The position numbers were made by a program, and so were the translations under genes. The notes under the pieces were generated by a model that was not told the origin of the DNA, did not search any database, and saw only the letters and a program-made list of their open reading frames with translations. A DNA stretch of 49,024 nucleotides. Source: an uncultured Alphaproteobacteria bacterium. Lineage in GTDB: Bacteria; Pseudomonadota; Alphaproteobacteria; Rhodobacterales; Rhodobacteraceae. The DNA is taken from the NCBI GenBank assembly GCA_913031285.1, contig CAJWEI010000018.1:1-49024 (forward strand), in the 5' to 3' direction. Of this stretch, positions 18,408 through 28,817 are shown piece by piece (the first letter of the stretch is position 1; each line of letters begins with the position of its first letter).

Positions 18408-18596
18408 TTAATCGCGTTCTTCGACTATCTCGACCATATGTGATACTTTATTTACCATCCCGCGAATAGATGGAGTATCCTCTAGCTCGCGAGTTTTATG
18501 CATTTTGTTAAGCCCCAACCCAATCAAAGTTTCACGCTGCTTGGCGGGACGGCGAATTGGTGAACCGACCTGTTTGATGACGATTGTTTTTGCCAT
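18408..18596 (-). CDS. rpmD: 50S ribosomal protein L30
   Basis: L30 is a small large-subunit protein absent from some bacteria. The 62 residues ([20 protein letters not shown], then [34 protein letters not shown]) match the family over the full length. It starts 11 bp after rpsE. It is now the last gene of the upstream half of the spc operon, since a terminator follows. Confidence 0.97.
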   Translation of the reverse strand: MAKTIVIKQVGSPIRRPAKQRETLIGLGLNKMHKTRELEDTPSIRGMVNKVSHMVEIVEERD

Positions 18597-18607
18597 TGAA
18601 CTTTTCC

Positions 18608-19177
18608 TTATGCTTCTGCGGTTTCACGTACCTGCGCCTGCGAGTCGTTACGCCGCAGAACATCTGCTACTTTTTTCCCACGACGCTGAGCAACCATACG
18701 TGGGCTTGACTCCCGAGACAGGCCATCCATTGTTGCACGTATCATGTTGTAAGGGTTTTGTGACCCTATAGACTTTGCTACAACATCCTGAACACCTAAC
18801 ATTTCGAAAACTGCACGCATTGGTCCACCTGCGATAATGCCCGTCCCTGTCGGAGCAGTACGCATCACAACTTTACCAGCTCCATGGCGCCCTTCGATAT
18901 CATGGTGCAAAGTCCGACCCTCACGCAGAGGAATACGAACCATGCTTCGCTTGGCTTGTTCAGTGGCTTTTCTAATGGCTTCTGGTACTTCTTTAGCCTT
19001 TCCTTTTCCAAAACCGACTCGGCCCTTTTGATCACCGACAACAACAAGTGCCGCAAAGCCGAAACGCTTACCACCCTTCACAGTTTTCGATACCCGGTTG
19101 ATCGCAACAAGACGATCGGCGAACTCGGGCGCCTCATCACGGTCACGCCGACCCCGGTTATTTGCTTCTCTAGCCAT
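18608..19177 (-). CDS. rpsE: 30S ribosomal protein S5
   Basis: S5 takes part in decoding accuracy and mRNA helicase activity at the entry channel. The 189 residues show the double-stranded RNA-binding part ([29 protein letters not shown]) and the C-terminal domain ([44 protein letters not shown]). The tail after residue 165 is the alphaproteobacterial extension. It lies 12 bp after rplR. Confidence 0.97.
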   Translation of the reverse strand: MAREANNRGRRDRDEAPEFADRLVAINRVSKTVKGGKRFGFAALVVVGDQKGRVGFGKGKAKEVPEAIRKATEQAKRSMVRIPLREGRTLHHDIEGRHGAGKVVMRTAPTGTGIIAGGPMRAVFEMLGVQDVVAKSIGSQNPYNMIRATMDGLSRESSPRMVAQRRGKKVADVLRRNDSQAQVRETAEA

Positions 19178-19189
19178 TCTTACGTCTCC

Positions 19190-19549
19190 TTAAAATTTCA
19201 GACCGCCTTCCCGAGCAGCATCGGCCAAAGCCTTGATACCACCGTGAAATAAAAACCCACCACGATCAAAATAGCAGGTTTCCACACCAGCCAACTTAGC
19301 ACGCTCGGCGAGCTTGGAGCCCACTTTCGAGGCAGCATCGACGTTATTTTTTCCAACCACACCAAGATCCTTTTCTAAGGATGAGGCTGATGCCAAAGTA
19401 CGACCTTGAGAATCGTCAATCAGCTGAGCGCTGATATTTTTATTGCTGCGATGAACACTTAGGCGTACACGCCCCGAGTTCATTTTACTAAGCTTGTTCC
19501 GAACTCGTAGGCGGCGCTTCAAGAAAAGTTGCCTTTTGCTGTTTGCCAT
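19190..19549 (-). CDS. rplR: 50S ribosomal protein L18
   Basis: L18 binds 5S rRNA in the central protuberance with L5 and L25. The 119 residues begin [20 protein letters not shown] and carry [20 protein letters not shown] and the C-terminal [24 protein letters not shown] motif. It starts 11 bp after rplF. Confidence 0.97.
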   Translation of the reverse strand: MANSKRQLFLKRRLRVRNKLSKMNSGRVRLSVHRSNKNISAQLIDDSQGRTLASASSLEKDLGVVGKNNVDAASKVGSKLAERAKLAGVETCYFDRGGFLFHGGIKALADAAREGGLKF

Positions 19550-19560
19550 AATTAGCGTCC

Positions 19561-20094
19561 TTACTTCTTCTTGCCTTCCTTACGGAAGATGAATTCACCT
19601 TTGTAGCGAATACCCTTGCCCTTGTAAGGCTCAGGCTTGCGCCATTTACGAATTTCGGCAGCAACTTGACCCACAACTTGCTGGTCAATTCCCTCAACGA
19701 CAATTTCGGTCTGCTTCGGAGCCGTCACTGTTACACCTTCGGGCGCTATGTAATCTACATCGTGAGAGAGACCGAGATTTAACTTTAAAATCTGGCCCTG
19801 CATTTGGGCACGGTAACCAACTCCAGTAATCTCGAGCTCTTTTTTAAACCCTTGGGTAACACCAGTCACAAGATTTGAAATCATTGTGCGGCTCATACCC
19901 CATTGCTGACGCGCTCTCTTTGAGCTTCCGCGCGGACTTACTAACACAGCGCTATCTTCGACGACAATTGTAACATCATCCGTCGCAGAATAACTACGAA
20001 TACCCTTAGGACCCTTAACTTCAACAGTTTGGCCGGAAACGGATGCTGTAACACCTGAAGGCAACTCAACTGGTTTTTTGCCAATACGAGACAT
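19561..20094 (-). CDS. rplF: 50S ribosomal protein L6
   Basis: L6 sits near the factor-binding site of the large subunit. I start at 20094 ([19 protein letters not shown]) because this is the conserved N-terminus; an open extension upstream overlaps rpsH. Two L6 repeats are present in 177 residues. The C-terminal [24 protein letters not shown] is the typical tail. The gap to rpsH is 10 bp. Confidence 0.97.
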   Translation of the reverse strand: MSRIGKKPVELPSGVTASVSGQTVEVKGPKGIRSYSATDDVTIVVEDSAVLVSPRGSSKRARQQWGMSRTMISNLVTGVTQGFKKELEITGVGYRAQMQGQILKLNLGLSHDVDYIAPEGVTVTAPKQTEIVVEGIDQQVVGQVAAEIRKWRKPEPYKGKGIRYKGEFIFRKEGKKK

Positions 20095-20104
20095 CGTAGC
20101 CCCC

Positions 20105-20497
20105 TTAGAATACTGTACAGAGCACTTCACCACCAACATTGGCAGAGCGCGCAGCTGCATCAGACATGACACCCTGAGGCGTCGATACGATTGATAATCC
20201 AAGACCCTGACGGACCTGTGGAATATCCTTCACGCCCAAATAGACGCGGCGACCAGGCTTTGATACCCGCTTCACTTCACGAATAACCGGATCACCGTCA
20301 AAATATTTAAGGCTAATTTCAAGCGCAGGGTGCCCCCCTTCACCTGTAGTTTTCTCATATCCACGAATATAGCCTTCATCCGCCAGAACATCGAGCACCC
20401 AACAACGCAATTTAGAAGCTGGGGTTTGCACGACGGATTTCCGGCGCATCTGGGCGTTTCTTATACGGGTCAGCATATCACCGATAGGATCGTTCAT
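20105..20497 (-). CDS. rpsH: 30S ribosomal protein S8
   Basis: S8 is a primary 16S rRNA-binding protein and, in enterobacteria, the translational repressor of the spc operon. The 130 residues start [20 protein letters not shown] and end with the usual [26 protein letters not shown]. It is 12 bp after rpsN. Whether it represses here, now that the operon is split, cannot be judged from sequence. Confidence 0.97.
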   Translation of the reverse strand: MNDPIGDMLTRIRNAQMRRKSVVQTPASKLRCWVLDVLADEGYIRGYEKTTGEGGHPALEISLKYFDGDPVIREVKRVSKPGRRVYLGVKDIPQVRQGLGLSIVSTPQGVMSDAAARSANVGGEVLCTVF

Positions 20498-20509
20498 AAT
20501 GTCTCTCCC

Positions 20510-20815
20510 TTACCAGCTTGACTTGACCATGCCGGGCAGTTGCCCGCTGGAACCTAGTTCCCGCAAAGCTATCCGTGAAATTTTTAGTTTGCGATAGTAC
20601 CCATGCGGGCGTCCAGTAAGCTGACAGCGATTATGCAGCCGACTAGCTGAACTATTGCGTGGTAATTTGGCAAGTTTCAGGCGTGCCGTAAAACGCTCCT
20701 CCATCGGCTTGGTTTCATCCTTCGCTACTTCTTTCAAAGCGGCACGTTTTTCAGCGTATTTATTCACCAGCATTCGGCGCTTTTTCTCACGTTCGATCAT
20801 TGCTTTCTTAGCCAT
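20510..20815 (-). CDS. rpsN: 30S ribosomal protein S14, zinc-free form
   Basis: S14 is part of the small-subunit head. The 101-residue form lacks the CxxC pairs of the short zinc-type S14 and matches the long C-minus form: [14 protein letters not shown] at the start, then [30 protein letters not shown]. It follows rplE after 20 bp. Confidence 0.97.
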   Translation of the reverse strand: MAKKAMIEREKKRRMLVNKYAEKRAALKEVAKDETKPMEERFTARLKLAKLPRNSSASRLHNRCQLTGRPHGYYRKLKISRIALRELGSSGQLPGMVKSSW

Positions 20816-20835
20816 GTCTTTTTCCTTTCCGCTGA

Positions 20836-21399
20836 TCAGCTGTTAAACGGCACGTTAAAATGACCCAACAGTGCTTTAGCTTCCGCGTCGGTATCTGCTG
20901 TCGTTGCTATCACAACATCCAACCCCCACATTTCATCAACCTTATCAAAATTAATTTCCGGGAACACAATGTGCTCTTTGATCCCAAATGCATAATTTCC
21001 ACGTCCGTCAAAGCTCCTGCCGGGAACACCACGGAAATCACGAATGCGTGGCATCGCGATTGTCACCAAGCGGTCTATAAATTCATACATCTGGAAGCCA
21101 CGTAAGGTCACTTTTGCACCAAGGGGCATATCTTCGCGAACCCGAAATCCAGCAATAGATTTCTTGGCCTTAGTGATTACGGCCTTTTGGCCAGAGATTG
21201 TCGTAAGATCTTCCTGAGCAGACTTGGCTTTTTTGCTATCTCTTACAGATGCACGACCTGCACCGATGTTAAGAACAATTTTGTCCAACCGCGGAATTTG
21301 CATATCATTCTTGTAACCAAACTCTTCTTTCATCGCCGGACGGATCTTCTCGTCAAAAGCTATCCTAAGTCGTGGCCTATAACGTTCTGTATCAAGCAT
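20836..21399 (-). CDS. rplE: 50S ribosomal protein L5
   Basis: L5 binds 5S rRNA and contacts the P-site tRNA. The 187 residues include [44 protein letters not shown] and [15 protein letters not shown], all standard. Its start codon overlaps the rplX coding end by eight bases, which suggests coupled translation. Confidence 0.97.
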   Translation of the reverse strand: MLDTERYRPRLRIAFDEKIRPAMKEEFGYKNDMQIPRLDKIVLNIGAGRASVRDSKKAKSAQEDLTTISGQKAVITKAKKSIAGFRVREDMPLGAKVTLRGFQMYEFIDRLVTIAMPRIRDFRGVPGRSFDGRGNYAFGIKEHIVFPEINFDKVDEMWGLDVVIATTADTDAEAKALLGHFNVPFNS

Positions 21400-21703
21400 C
21401 TATTACATCCCCCGTGGTCTTGGCGAAACGAACTTTCTTACCTTCTTCAATTCGAAAACCCACGCGTGTAGCTTTTCCGTTGCTATCCAAAGTTGCAAGG
21501 TTCGACAGATCTATCGGCATTGCCTTAGGAACGCGACCTCCCTGAGAGTTCTGAGATTGCTTTGTGTGGCGGATCGCCATATTCACACCATCGACAACGG
21601 CTTTGTTAGTCTTTGGATCGATGGAGGCAATTGTCCCCTTTTTGCCCTTGTCCTTGCCAGCAAGCACAACAACTTGGTCACCGTTACGCAACTTAGCAGC
21701 CAT
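21392..21703 (-). CDS. rplX: 50S ribosomal protein L24
   Basis: L24 is an early assembly protein with a KOW motif ([19 protein letters not shown]). I use the ATG at 21703, which overlaps the rplN stop as TGATG and has GGAGG seven bases upstream; the GTG one codon earlier is not needed. The 103 residues include [23 protein letters not shown], the family mid-section. Confidence 0.97.
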   Translation of the reverse strand: MAAKLRNGDQVVVLAGKDKGKKGTIASIDPKTNKAVVDGVNMAIRHTKQSQNSQGGRVPKAMPIDLSNLATLDSNGKATRVGFRIEEGKKVRFAKTTGDVIDA

Positions 21704-22071
21704 CACAGAACCTCCGGAGCAAGAGAAATAATTTTCATGAAATTTTTAGCTCGTAGTTCGCGAACGACTGGACCAAAAATCCGCGTGCCGACGGGCTCGC
21801 CAGAATTGCTTAGAATGACAGCCGCGTTGCTATCGAACCTTATAGCGGTACCGTCGTCACGGCGAACTTCCTTGGCAGTACGAACAACTACTGCCTTACG
21901 GACGTCGCCCTTCTTCACTCTACCTCGGGGAATAGCTTCCTTTACAGAAACCACAATAATATCGCCCACGGAGGCGTATTTACGCTTGGAACCACCTAGC
22001 ACTTTGATGCACTGCACTCGGCGTGCGCCTGAGTTGTCAGCTACATCCAGATTAGTCTGCATCTGGATCAT
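21703..22071 (-). CDS. rplN: 50S ribosomal protein L14
   Basis: L14 lies at the subunit interface, and RsfS-type silencing factors bind it. The 122 residues start [28 protein letters not shown] and end with [24 protein letters not shown], complete. A 77-bp gap before it contains a small stem GGTTT/AAACC (22118-22132). Confidence 0.97.
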   Translation of the reverse strand: MIQMQTNLDVADNSGARRVQCIKVLGGSKRKYASVGDIIVVSVKEAIPRGRVKKGDVRKAVVVRTAKEVRRDDGTAIRFDSNAAVILSNSGEPVGTRIFGPVVRELRAKNFMKIISLAPEVL

Positions 22072-22148
22072 TTGGTTTCTCCCGACCTTTGGGGGGCGTT
22101 CATCACCTAATCCCCAGGGTTTCGATTAAACCGGAAGGTCTATCGACT

Positions 22149-22379
22149 TTAAGCCTCTAGAACCTCCCAGCGTTTTGATTTCGATCTTGGTGCGCATTCG
22201 ATGATCCGTACGTTATCACCAATCTTAAAACTATTTCTTTCATCGTGAGCCCTATACTTCTTACACCGGCGAATCGTTTTTTGCATTACTGGGTGCTTGA
22301 AACGACGCTCGACAGAAACTGTGACCGTCTGTTCGTTCAAATCGCTGGTCACAACACCTTGTAGTATTCGCTTTGGCAT
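22149..22379 (-). CDS. rpsQ: 30S ribosomal protein S17
   Basis: S17 is a primary 16S-binding protein with an OB fold. The 76 residues start [36 protein letters not shown] and contain [20 protein letters not shown], as expected. It lies 12 bp after rpmC. Confidence 0.97.
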   Translation of the reverse strand: MPKRILQGVVTSDLNEQTVTVSVERRFKHPVMQKTIRRCKKYRAHDERNSFKIGDNVRIIECAPRSKSKRWEVLEA

Positions 22380-22391
22380 TCTGTGACTTCC

Positions 22392-22595
22392 TTATTCAAC
22401 CGCCGCTATTGCGGCCTTTTCATTCAGCACGGTTTTAACACGTGCAGCATCCCGTTTGACACTCCGCATCTGGGCTGTGTTCTCAATTTGACCAGTCGCC
22501 TGTTGAAAACGCAGGTTAAATGCTTCTTTTTTAAGGTTCGCAAGCTCTTCCTTGAGCTCGTCTAGCGACTTATTTCTCAATTCTTGGGCGTCCAT
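22392..22595 (-). CDS. rpmC: 50S ribosomal protein L29
   Basis: L29 is a short two-helix protein at the exit tunnel, near the sites for trigger factor and SRP. I start at the ATG at 22595 ([18 protein letters not shown]) with AAGGA seven bases upstream, rather than the in-frame TTG five codons earlier. The product has 67 residues, the usual length, and includes [19 protein letters not shown]. Confidence 0.96.
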   Translation of the reverse strand: MDAQELRNKSLDELKEELANLKKEAFNLRFQQATGQIENTAQMRSVKRDAARVKTVLNEKAAIAAVE

Positions 22596-22685
22596 CGCCT
22601 TATCCTTCAATCAGAAGTCACTAAACAAGTCAGCGCTTTTCCAACAAACTAGACCCTCAACAGATTACTAAGAGTCCGTAAATTA

Positions 22686-23099
22686 TTACCAATCTTCTCT
22701 CAAAACGACGCGAGTTTTAACTGGTAACTTCATCGCCGCAAGGCGCAGAGCTTCTCTTGCCACAGTTTCGTCTACGCCGTCAATCTCAAACATGATACGA
22801 CCAGGTTTAATTTTAGCAGCCCAAAAATCAACAGATCCCTTACCCTTACCCATACGGACTTCGGTGGGCTTCGACGTTACTGGAGTATCTGGAAAAATCC
22901 TAATCCAGACGCGGCCCTGGCGTTTCATGTGCCGGGTCATCGCACGCCTTGCAGCCTCAATTTGGCGAGCTGTGATCCGCTCAGGCTCGGTTGCTTTAAG
23001 ACCGTAAGAACCGAAATTCAGAACCGAACCGCCTTTTGCAAGACCATGGATACGGCCCTTGTGCAATTTACGGAATTTTGTACGCTTAGGTTGAAGCAT
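22686..23099 (-). CDS. rplP: 50S ribosomal protein L16
   Basis: L16 organises the A-site region of the large subunit. The 137 residues start [19 protein letters not shown] and contain [20 protein letters not shown] and [18 protein letters not shown], family signatures. A 90-bp gap separates it from rpmC, unusually long for this cluster; nothing recognisable is seen in it. Confidence 0.97.
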   Translation of the reverse strand: MLQPKRTKFRKLHKGRIHGLAKGGSVLNFGSYGLKATEPERITARQIEAARRAMTRHMKRQGRVWIRIFPDTPVTSKPTEVRMGKGKGSVDFWAAKIKPGRIMFEIDGVDETVAREALRLAAMKLPVKTRVVLREDW

Positions 23100-23112
23100 T
23101 TTCTATTCCCTC

Positions 23113-23820
23113 TTAGCGACGTCCAGCCTGACCACGCGGAGCGGGGCCATCCTGAAGTTCTTGTGCTTTACGATCACGTGCCTGCGGATCATGTTCCATA
23201 ATTTCGCCCTTAAAGATCCAAACTTTGATACCTATGATGCCATAGGCTGTCTCAGCTTCTACGTTTGCATAATCTATGTCAGCACGCAAAGTATGCAAAG
23301 GTACTCGACCTTCTCGATACCATTCGGTTCGCGCGATCTCAGCGCCACCGAGACGGCCAGCAACATTTACGCGTATACCGAGTGAACCCATCCGCATCGC
23401 ATTTTGCACTGCACGTTTCATTGCGCGACGGAATGACACGCGGCGCTCAAGCTGTTGAGCAATACTTTCACCAACCAGCTGAGCGTCGAGTTCTGGCTTA
23501 CGGACCTCCACGATGTTCAAATGCAGTTCTGATTCAGTAATAGCGGCTAGCTTTTTGCGCAGCGTTTCAATATCTGCGCCTTTCTTTCCAATAATTACAC
23601 CGGGACGGGCAGTATGAACGGTAACACGACACTTTTTGTGAGGTCGCTCAATAATGACCTGTGCAATACCAGCTTGGCCACATTCTGTTTTAATAAAATC
23701 GCGCATGCGAAGATCTTCTAGCAACAGATTGCCGTAGTCTCTGGACTCTGCATACCAGCGGCTGTCCCAAGTACGGTTGACCTGAAGGCGCATGCCAATT
23801 GGATTAACTTTCTGTCCCAT
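23113..23820 (-). CDS. rpsC: 30S ribosomal protein S3
   Basis: S3 shapes the mRNA entry channel. The 235 residues include the type-II KH domain ([21 protein letters not shown], GxxG present) and the C-terminal domain with [21 protein letters not shown]. The ATG overlaps the rplV stop as TAATG. Confidence 0.97.
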   Translation of the reverse strand: MGQKVNPIGMRLQVNRTWDSRWYAESRDYGNLLLEDLRMRDFIKTECGQAGIAQVIIERPHKKCRVTVHTARPGVIIGKKGADIETLRKKLAAITESELHLNIVEVRKPELDAQLVGESIAQQLERRVSFRRAMKRAVQNAMRMGSLGIRVNVAGRLGGAEIARTEWYREGRVPLHTLRADIDYANVEAETAYGIIGIKVWIFKGEIMEHDPQARDRKAQELQDGPAPRGQAGRR

Positions 23821-24200
23821 TACGCCTGCTCCTCTGCTTGACGGACCTTGATCGTAAGTTCAGAAAACGGTTTGATTATCCGTCCAAAACGACCACGCGC
23901 ACGAGGCCGACCCCTTTTAAGAGTAAGGTTTTTACCAACATAAGCCTCAGCGACGACCAGTTCATCCACATCAAGGTTATGATTATTTTCCGCGTTTGCG
24001 ACTGCTGACTGTAAGCATTTGCGCACGTCGTTTGCAATTCGCTTTTTACTGAATGTCAAATCGGTTATGGCACGTTCAACTTTTTTCCCACGTATCAACG
24101 CAGCCAAAAGATTCAGTTTTTGCGGGGAAGTACGGAGCATACGCAGTTTTGCCATTGCTTCGTTGTCTGCCACGCGGCGGGGATTTTTATCTTGACCCAT
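23820..24200 (-). CDS. rplV: 50S ribosomal protein L22
   Basis: L22 lines the exit tunnel and its beta-hairpin is a macrolide-resistance site. I start at 24200 ([20 protein letters not shown]), the conserved roseobacter-type N-terminus; the open extension upstream overlaps rpsS. The 126 residues include the hairpin region [22 protein letters not shown] without an obvious insertion or deletion. Confidence 0.96.
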   Translation of the reverse strand: MGQDKNPRRVADNEAMAKLRMLRTSPQKLNLLAALIRGKKVERAITDLTFSKKRIANDVRKCLQSAVANAENNHNLDVDELVVAEAYVGKNLTLKRGRPRARGRFGRIIKPFSELTIKVRQAEEQA

Positions 24201-24204
24201 GGCT

Positions 24205-24483
24205 TTACTTCCGTTTCGCTTTTTTATCAGCACCGTGACCATAATAAGTACGGGTTGGAGAGTATTCTCCAAACTTCTGGCCGATCATATCTTCTGATAT
24301 CATCACCGGAATATGTTTGCGACCATTGTACACACCGAATGTCAAACCAACAAACTGAGGTAATATAGTTGAACGACGCGACCAGATTTTGATCACTTCG
24401 TTACGACCTCCTTCTAGAGACACTTCGGCTTTCTTGAGCACGTAAGAATCTACGAAAGGACCTTTCCAAACAGAGCGAGACAT
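24205..24483 (-). CDS. rpsS: 30S ribosomal protein S19
   Basis: S19 is in the head of the small subunit near the A-site finger. The 92 residues ([20 protein letters not shown], then [24 protein letters not shown] and [21 protein letters not shown]) match throughout. Only three bases separate it from rplB. Confidence 0.97.
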   Translation of the reverse strand: MSRSVWKGPFVDSYVLKKAEVSLEGGRNEVIKIWSRRSTILPQFVGLTFGVYNGRKHIPVMISEDMIGQKFGEYSPTRTYYGHGADKKAKRK

Positions 24484-24486
24484 ACC

Positions 24487-25329
24487 TTAACGCCCTTTCT
24501 TTTTGGCGTGACGCGAGCGAATGATTAGCTTTTGAGACGCTTTGTTTTTATTGCGGGTCCGCTTGCCCTTTGTTGGCTTACCCCAAGGCGTAACAGGGTG
24601 TCGTCCACCGGACGTCCGCCCCTCTCCACCACCGTGCGGGTGGTCGACTGGGTTCATAACCACACCACGAACCGACGGACGGACACCTTTATGCCGCATT
24701 CGTCCAGCTTTACCCTGATTCTGGTTGCTGTTGTCCGGGTTTGATACTGCACCAACTGTAGCCAAGCACTCCTGGCGTACTAAACGGACTTCTCCAGAGC
24801 TCAAGCGAATTTGGGCATAACCACCATCACGACCGATAAACTGCGCATATGTACCTGCAGCTCGTGCGATTTGACCGCCCTTACCAACTTTCATTTCGAT
24901 ATTGTGAACAATTGTTCCAATCGGCATACCCGAAAATGGCATTGTGTTGCCGGGCTTGATATCTGCCTTGGCGCTCGCGATTACTTTTTCGCCAACTCTT
25001 AGTCGTTGAGGAGCTAAGATATATGCCTGCTCCCCATCATCATAATTTACTAATGCGATAAAAGCGGAACGGTTAGGATCATATTCAATCCGTTCGACCG
25101 TGGCAGAAACATCAAATTTGTTACGTTTGAAATCCACGATTCGGTAGAGGCGCTTTGCCCCACCACCACGACGACGCGATGTGATACGCCCGGTGTTGTT
25201 TCGTCCGCCCGATTTTGACAAACCTTCGGTGAGAGATTTGACAGGACGTCCTTTCCACAGCTCCGAACGGTCGATCAACACCAGCCCTCGCTGGCCCGGC
25301 GTCGTTGGTTTATACGACTTTAGTGCCAT
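24487..25329 (-). CDS. rplB: 50S ribosomal protein L2
   Basis: L2 is required for subunit association and peptidyl-transferase centre assembly. The 280 residues hold the OB-fold and SH3-like domains. The near-invariant [23 protein letters not shown] contains the conserved histidine near the active centre. A 145-bp gap to rplW, with three palindromes, is unusual for this operon. Confidence 0.97.
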   Translation of the reverse strand: MALKSYKPTTPGQRGLVLIDRSELWKGRPVKSLTEGLSKSGGRNNTGRITSRRRGGGAKRLYRIVDFKRNKFDVSATVERIEYDPNRSAFIALVNYDDGEQAYILAPQRLRVGEKVIASAKADIKPGNTMPFSGMPIGTIVHNIEMKVGKGGQIARAAGTYAQFIGRDGGYAQIRLSSGEVRLVRQECLATVGAVSNPDNSNQNQGKAGRMRHKGVRPSVRGVVMNPVDHPHGGGEGRTSGGRHPVTPWGKPTKGKRTRNKNKASQKLIIRSRHAKKKGR

Positions 25330-25354
25330 GCTTTCTGTCTTCCGTTTGCTAACA

Positions 25355-25414
25355 CAAGGCTAAGCCTTGCTATGGTGAGGCCTCAATAACAGACCATTTA
25401 AAGGGCTAAGCCCT
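25355..25414. repeat. Three palindromes in the rplB-rplW gap
   Basis: CAAGGCT-A-AGCCTTG (25355-25369), TGAGGCCTCA (25376-25385) and AGGGCT-A-AGCCCT (25402-25414) lie within 60 bp. The first and third share the core GGCTAAGCC. A related palindrome, AGGGCTTAAGCCCT, occurs in the rplJ-rplL gap. They could be RNA processing stems or protein sites; neither is established. Confidence 0.65.
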
Positions 25415-25474
25415 ATTTCTAATTTTAGACGCCCAAACTTTAAATTTACGCGACTAGAGATTCGCTGCCTTCTA

Positions 25475-25771
25475 TCAAAGTCCAGTAGTGACGTCGATAG
25501 TGTTACCCTCTTCGAGAGAAACATAAGCTTTTTTTACATCTCTACGTTTACCAAGCATCCCGCGAAACCGCTTTTGCTTGCCCTTGGTCACCACCGTGTT
25601 GACAGCTTTCACTTTTACACCGAAGAGAGCCTCCACAGCTTCTTTAATCAACGGCTTATTGCTGTCGATCGAAACTTCGAAAACTACCGCACCGTTTTCA
25701 GAAGCCATCGTAGCCTTCTCAGTAACAATAGGCTTCCGTATCACGTCATAAAAATCTGCTTTCACGCTCAT
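25475..25771 (-). CDS. rplW: 50S ribosomal protein L23
   Basis: L23 is the docking site for trigger factor and SRP at the tunnel exit. The 98 residues show [18 protein letters not shown], the conserved V-E-A-L-F-G-V region and [14 protein letters not shown]. Its ATG overlaps the rplD stop by four bases. Confidence 0.97.
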   Translation of the reverse strand: MSVKADFYDVIRKPIVTEKATMASENGAVVFEVSIDSNKPLIKEAVEALFGVKVKAVNTVVTKGKQKRFRGMLGKRRDVKKAYVSLEEGNTIDVTTGL

Positions 25772-26385
25772 TTCAAACGGGCCTCCAATGCTTCGACCCC
25801 GGCTTTAGTAATAACCAGCGTATCACGTTTCAGAATATCAAAGACGTTTGCGCCCATAGACGGCAGAATATCTAAACCATCTATGTTGCGGGCCGCCTGG
25901 GCGAACTCGACGTTGACTTGTTGACCATCGATTATTAAAGCACGCTTCCAGCCGAGGCTCTTTATCTGCTTGGCAAGCGAAGATGTTTTTCCGTCACTCG
26001 AAACATCATCAATTATAACCAGTGATCCCGCCTTGGCTTTTGCTGATATAGCCATCTTCAAGCCCATTTTTCGGACTCTCTTCGGTAATTCATGCCCATG
26101 ACTGCGAGGAACTGGACCCTTGTACACCCCACCTCCGCGGAATATTGGAGCGGAACGGGCTCCATGGCGTGCGCCACCAGTCCCTTTTTGACGATAGATT
26201 TTCTTGGTTGAGTAGCTAACTTCGGAGCGCGTTTTTACTTTGTGGGTACCGGCTTGAGCATTGTTACGCTGCCAGCGCACAACTCGGTGCAAAATATCAA
26301 CGCGCGGTTCAACCCCGAAAATTTCATCACCAAGCTCAACACTTCCAGCTTTACCACCGTTTAGTTTTATCACATCGTGTTTCAT
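25768..26385 (-). CDS. rplD: 50S ribosomal protein L4
   Basis: L4 forms part of the tunnel constriction and in enterobacteria also represses the S10 operon. The 205 residues contain the tunnel loop [25 protein letters not shown] and the C-terminal alpha/beta part with [21 protein letters not shown]. It is coupled on both sides by ATGA overlaps with rplC and rplW. Confidence 0.97.
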   Translation of the reverse strand: MKHDVIKLNGGKAGSVELGDEIFGVEPRVDILHRVVRWQRNNAQAGTHKVKTRSEVSYSTKKIYRQKGTGGARHGARSAPIFRGGGVYKGPVPRSHGHELPKRVRKMGLKMAISAKAKAGSLVIIDDVSSDGKTSSLAKQIKSLGWKRALIIDGQQVNVEFAQAARNIDGLDILPSMGANVFDILKRDTLVITKAGVEALEARLK

Positions 26386-27101
26386 GCTTCACCAATTTCT
26401 GCCGTCGTCTTTTCGACAACAACGTTAGCGGACCTCAATGCAGCCGGAAATGGTACTCCATCTGGAAGAGGTTTTTTGCCGGCGTCTTTCACAGTGACCC
26501 AACCGCCTTTCGAGCCCGGCACGGCTCCTTTTATCATGATTAAACCACGATCTGCATCAGTTTTTACCACTTGCAAATTCTGTGTCGTTACGCGAGCAGC
26601 ACCCATGTGGCCAGCCATTTTCTTACCTTTAAAAACCTTACCTGGGCCTTGACACTGCCCCGTAGAACCATGTGACCGATGGCTAATAGACACACCATGC
26701 GATGCGCGAAGTCCTTTAAAATTGTGCCTTTTCATGGCACCAGCGAAGCCTTTACCAATGGACGTGCCAGACACATCAACGAATTGGCCTACCGAATAAT
26801 GATCAGCTGTTAGCTCAGCACCAACATCAATCAAGTTTTCAGGAGCAACACGAAATTCAGCCACTTTACGTTTAGGCTCAACCTTAGCAACAGAAAAATG
26901 TCCACGCATCGCCTTAGACACGTTTTTTACTTTGACTGCACCAGTGCCCAGTTGCACCGCAGTGTATCCGTTTGAATCAGACGTACGCTGAGCGATCACC
27001 TGAAGGTTTTCCATATGAAGAACAGTTACAGGAACCTGCTGACCATCCTCCAAAAATAGCCGGGTCATCCCAACTTTCTTTGCTATAATTCCAGAGCGCA
27101 T
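26382..27101 (-). CDS. rplC: 50S ribosomal protein L3
   Basis: L3 is an early assembly protein reaching to the peptidyl-transferase centre. The 239 residues start [28 protein letters not shown] and carry [23 protein letters not shown], the loop with the glutamine methylated in many bacteria. The GGAG ribosome site is ten bases past rpsJ. Confidence 0.97.
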   Translation of the reverse strand: MRSGIIAKKVGMTRLFLEDGQQVPVTVLHMENLQVIAQRTSDSNGYTAVQLGTGAVKVKNVSKAMRGHFSVAKVEPKRKVAEFRVAPENLIDVGAELTADHYSVGQFVDVSGTSIGKGFAGAMKRHNFKGLRASHGVSISHRSHGSTGQCQGPGKVFKGKKMAGHMGAARVTTQNLQVVKTDADRGLIMIKGAVPGSKGGWVTVKDAGKKPLPDGVPFPAALRSANVVVEKTTAEIGEA

Positions 27102-27111
27102 CTATATGCTC

Positions 27112-27420
27112 CTATACCGAAATTTGCACATCAACACCAGCAGCCAAGTCGAGCTTCATCAAAGCATCAACCGTCTGTGGCGTAGGATCAACAATATCCA
27201 AAAGGCGCTTGTGCGTGCGGATTTCGAACTGTTCTCGTGATTTCTTGTTTACGTGCGGACTGCGGAGAACAGTATATTTCTCGATCTTATTCGGAAGCGG
27301 AATAGGACCGCGAACTGATGCACCGGTACGCTTGGCCGTATTAACTATCTCCAATGTACTGGCATCCAGCACGCGATAGTCAAAGGCTTTTAACCGGATA
27401 CGAATATTCTGGCTTTGCAT
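27112..27420 (-). CDS. rpsJ: 30S ribosomal protein S10
   Basis: S10 is a small-subunit head protein and, as NusE, a partner of NusB and NusG in antitermination. The 102 residues start [19 protein letters not shown] and contain [31 protein letters not shown]. It opens the S10 operon, 143 bp after tuf; a strong hairpin fills part of that gap. Confidence 0.97.
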   Translation of the reverse strand: MQSQNIRIRLKAFDYRVLDASTLEIVNTAKRTGASVRGPIPLPNKIEKYTVLRSPHVNKKSREQFEIRTHKRLLDIVDPTPQTVDALMKLDLAAGVDVQISV

Positions 27421-27531
27421 GTCTATATGCCTTTATTTGAGGCGTTTGAGCTGAGAGGAAGAGGTCAGATCATTCCGTCCACTTCATCAAACCCTAGAGG
27501 CGCCCACATTTTTGCGCCGGGATTGTGTTTG

Positions 27532-27552
27532 AGCTCGCGTTTTACGCGAGCT
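27532..27552 (-). promoter_or_regulatory. Strong hairpin between tuf and rpsJ
   Basis: AGCTCGCGT (27532-27540) and ACGCGAGCT (27544-27552) are exact complements with a 3-nt loop, 11 bases past the tuf stop. No T-run follows on the minus strand, so complete termination is unlikely. It may be an attenuator, an RNase site or a 3' barrier for tuf mRNA. A second small stem GGCGC/GCGCC lies further on. Confidence 0.6.
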
Positions 27553-27563
27553 ACCGTTTTTGG

Positions 27564-28739
27564 TTACTCAATGATTTTAGAGACCACGCCTGATCCAACT
27601 GTGCGGCCGCCTTCGCGGATCGCAAAGCGAAGCTTATCTTCCATCGCAATTGGAGCAATCAACTCAACTTCAAACTTAAGGTTATCACCGGGCATAACCA
27701 TTTCCGTTCCCGCAGGAAGGTTCACCGTGCCCGTCACATCCGTTGTTCGAAAGTAAAACTGTGGGCGATAGTTCGCAAAAAACGGGGTGTGGCGGCCACC
27801 TTCGTCCTTCGTCAGAATATAGGCTTCTGCTTCAAACTTTGTATGTGGTTTCACTGAGCTTGGCTTGCAAAGAATTTGACCGCGCTCAACAGCTTCACGG
27901 TCCACACCACGCAAAAGGGCACCAATATTATCACCAGCTTCACCGCGATCCAACAACTTGCGAAACATTTCAACACCAGTGCAGATCGTTTTCTGAGTAT
28001 CTTTGATGCCAACGATTTCAATCTCGTCACCAACATTCACAACACCGCGCTCAACACGACCTGTCACGACTGTACCACGCCCAGAGATCGAGAAAACGTC
28101 CTCAATTGGCATTAAGAACGGCTGATCAATGGCACGCTCAGGCTGAGGTATATGCGCGTCGACCGCAGCCATCAATTCAGCAATCTTATTTGCGCCGATG
28201 TTTTCGTCGCGCCCCTCAAGAGCCGCTAGTGCAGAACCTGCAACAATCGGGATATCATCGCCAGGATAATCGTACTGGCTCAAAAGCTCGCGAACTTCCA
28301 TTTCAACGAGCTCAAGAAGCTCCTCATCGTCAACCTGGTCAACTTTGTTTAGGAAAACAACCATAGCTGGGATACCAACCTGACGACCAAGCAAGATATG
28401 CTCGCGCGTCTGGGGCATAGGGCCATCCGCAGCATTCACAACCAATATCGCGCCGTCCATCTGCGCCGCACCCGTAATCATGTTCTTGACATAGTCCGCG
28501 TGACCCGGGCAATCAACATGCGCGTAATGACGCGCTTCAGTTTCATACTCGACATGCGCCGTCGAAATCGTGATGCCACGAGCTTTCTCTTCAGGAGCAG
28601 CATCAATTTGATCATAATCTTGAAAATCACCAAATTGCTTAGTAATAGCCGCCGTCAGCGTCGTCTTCCCATGGTCAACATGACCAATCGTTCCAATATT
28701 GCAGTGCGGCTTAGTCCGCTCAAACTTTTCCTTAGCCAT
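27564..28739 (-). CDS. tuf: Elongation factor Tu
   Basis: EF-Tu carries aminoacyl-tRNA to the ribosome as a GTP complex. The 391 residues show G1 GHVDHGKT (19-26), the effector RGIT (54-57), G3 DCPGH (76-80, with the catalytic His80) and G4 NKVD (131-134), then domains II and III complete to [10 protein letters not shown]. The strong GGAGG precedes the ATG. Only this tuf copy is in the window; the site upstream of secE where a second copy is often found has other sequence. Confidence 0.98.
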   Translation of the reverse strand: MAKEKFERTKPHCNIGTIGHVDHGKTTLTAAITKQFGDFQDYDQIDAAPEEKARGITISTAHVEYETEARHYAHVDCPGHADYVKNMITGAAQMDGAILVVNAADGPMPQTREHILLGRQVGIPAMVVFLNKVDQVDDEELLELVEMEVRELLSQYDYPGDDIPIVAGSALAALEGRDENIGANKIAELMAAVDAHIPQPERAIDQPFLMPIEDVFSISGRGTVVTGRVERGVVNVGDEIEIVGIKDTQKTICTGVEMFRKLLDRGEAGDNIGALLRGVDREAVERGQILCKPSSVKPHTKFEAEAYILTKDEGGRHTPFFANYRPQFYFRTTDVTGTVNLPAGTEMVMPGDNLKFEVELIAPIAMEDKLRFAIREGGRTVGSGVVSKIIE

Positions 28740-28817
28740 GGTGGCCTCCTCTTTCTATCAGTTGGCAGGCAGAACCTGCTCTTCAATTTCTGTCAGTATC
28801 AGTTGCCTGACACCAAT

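Noticed and set aside
21557-22129. 190-codon plus-strand frame opposite rplX and rplN
   Set aside because: It is a shadow of two certain ribosomal genes and has no motif or ribosome site.
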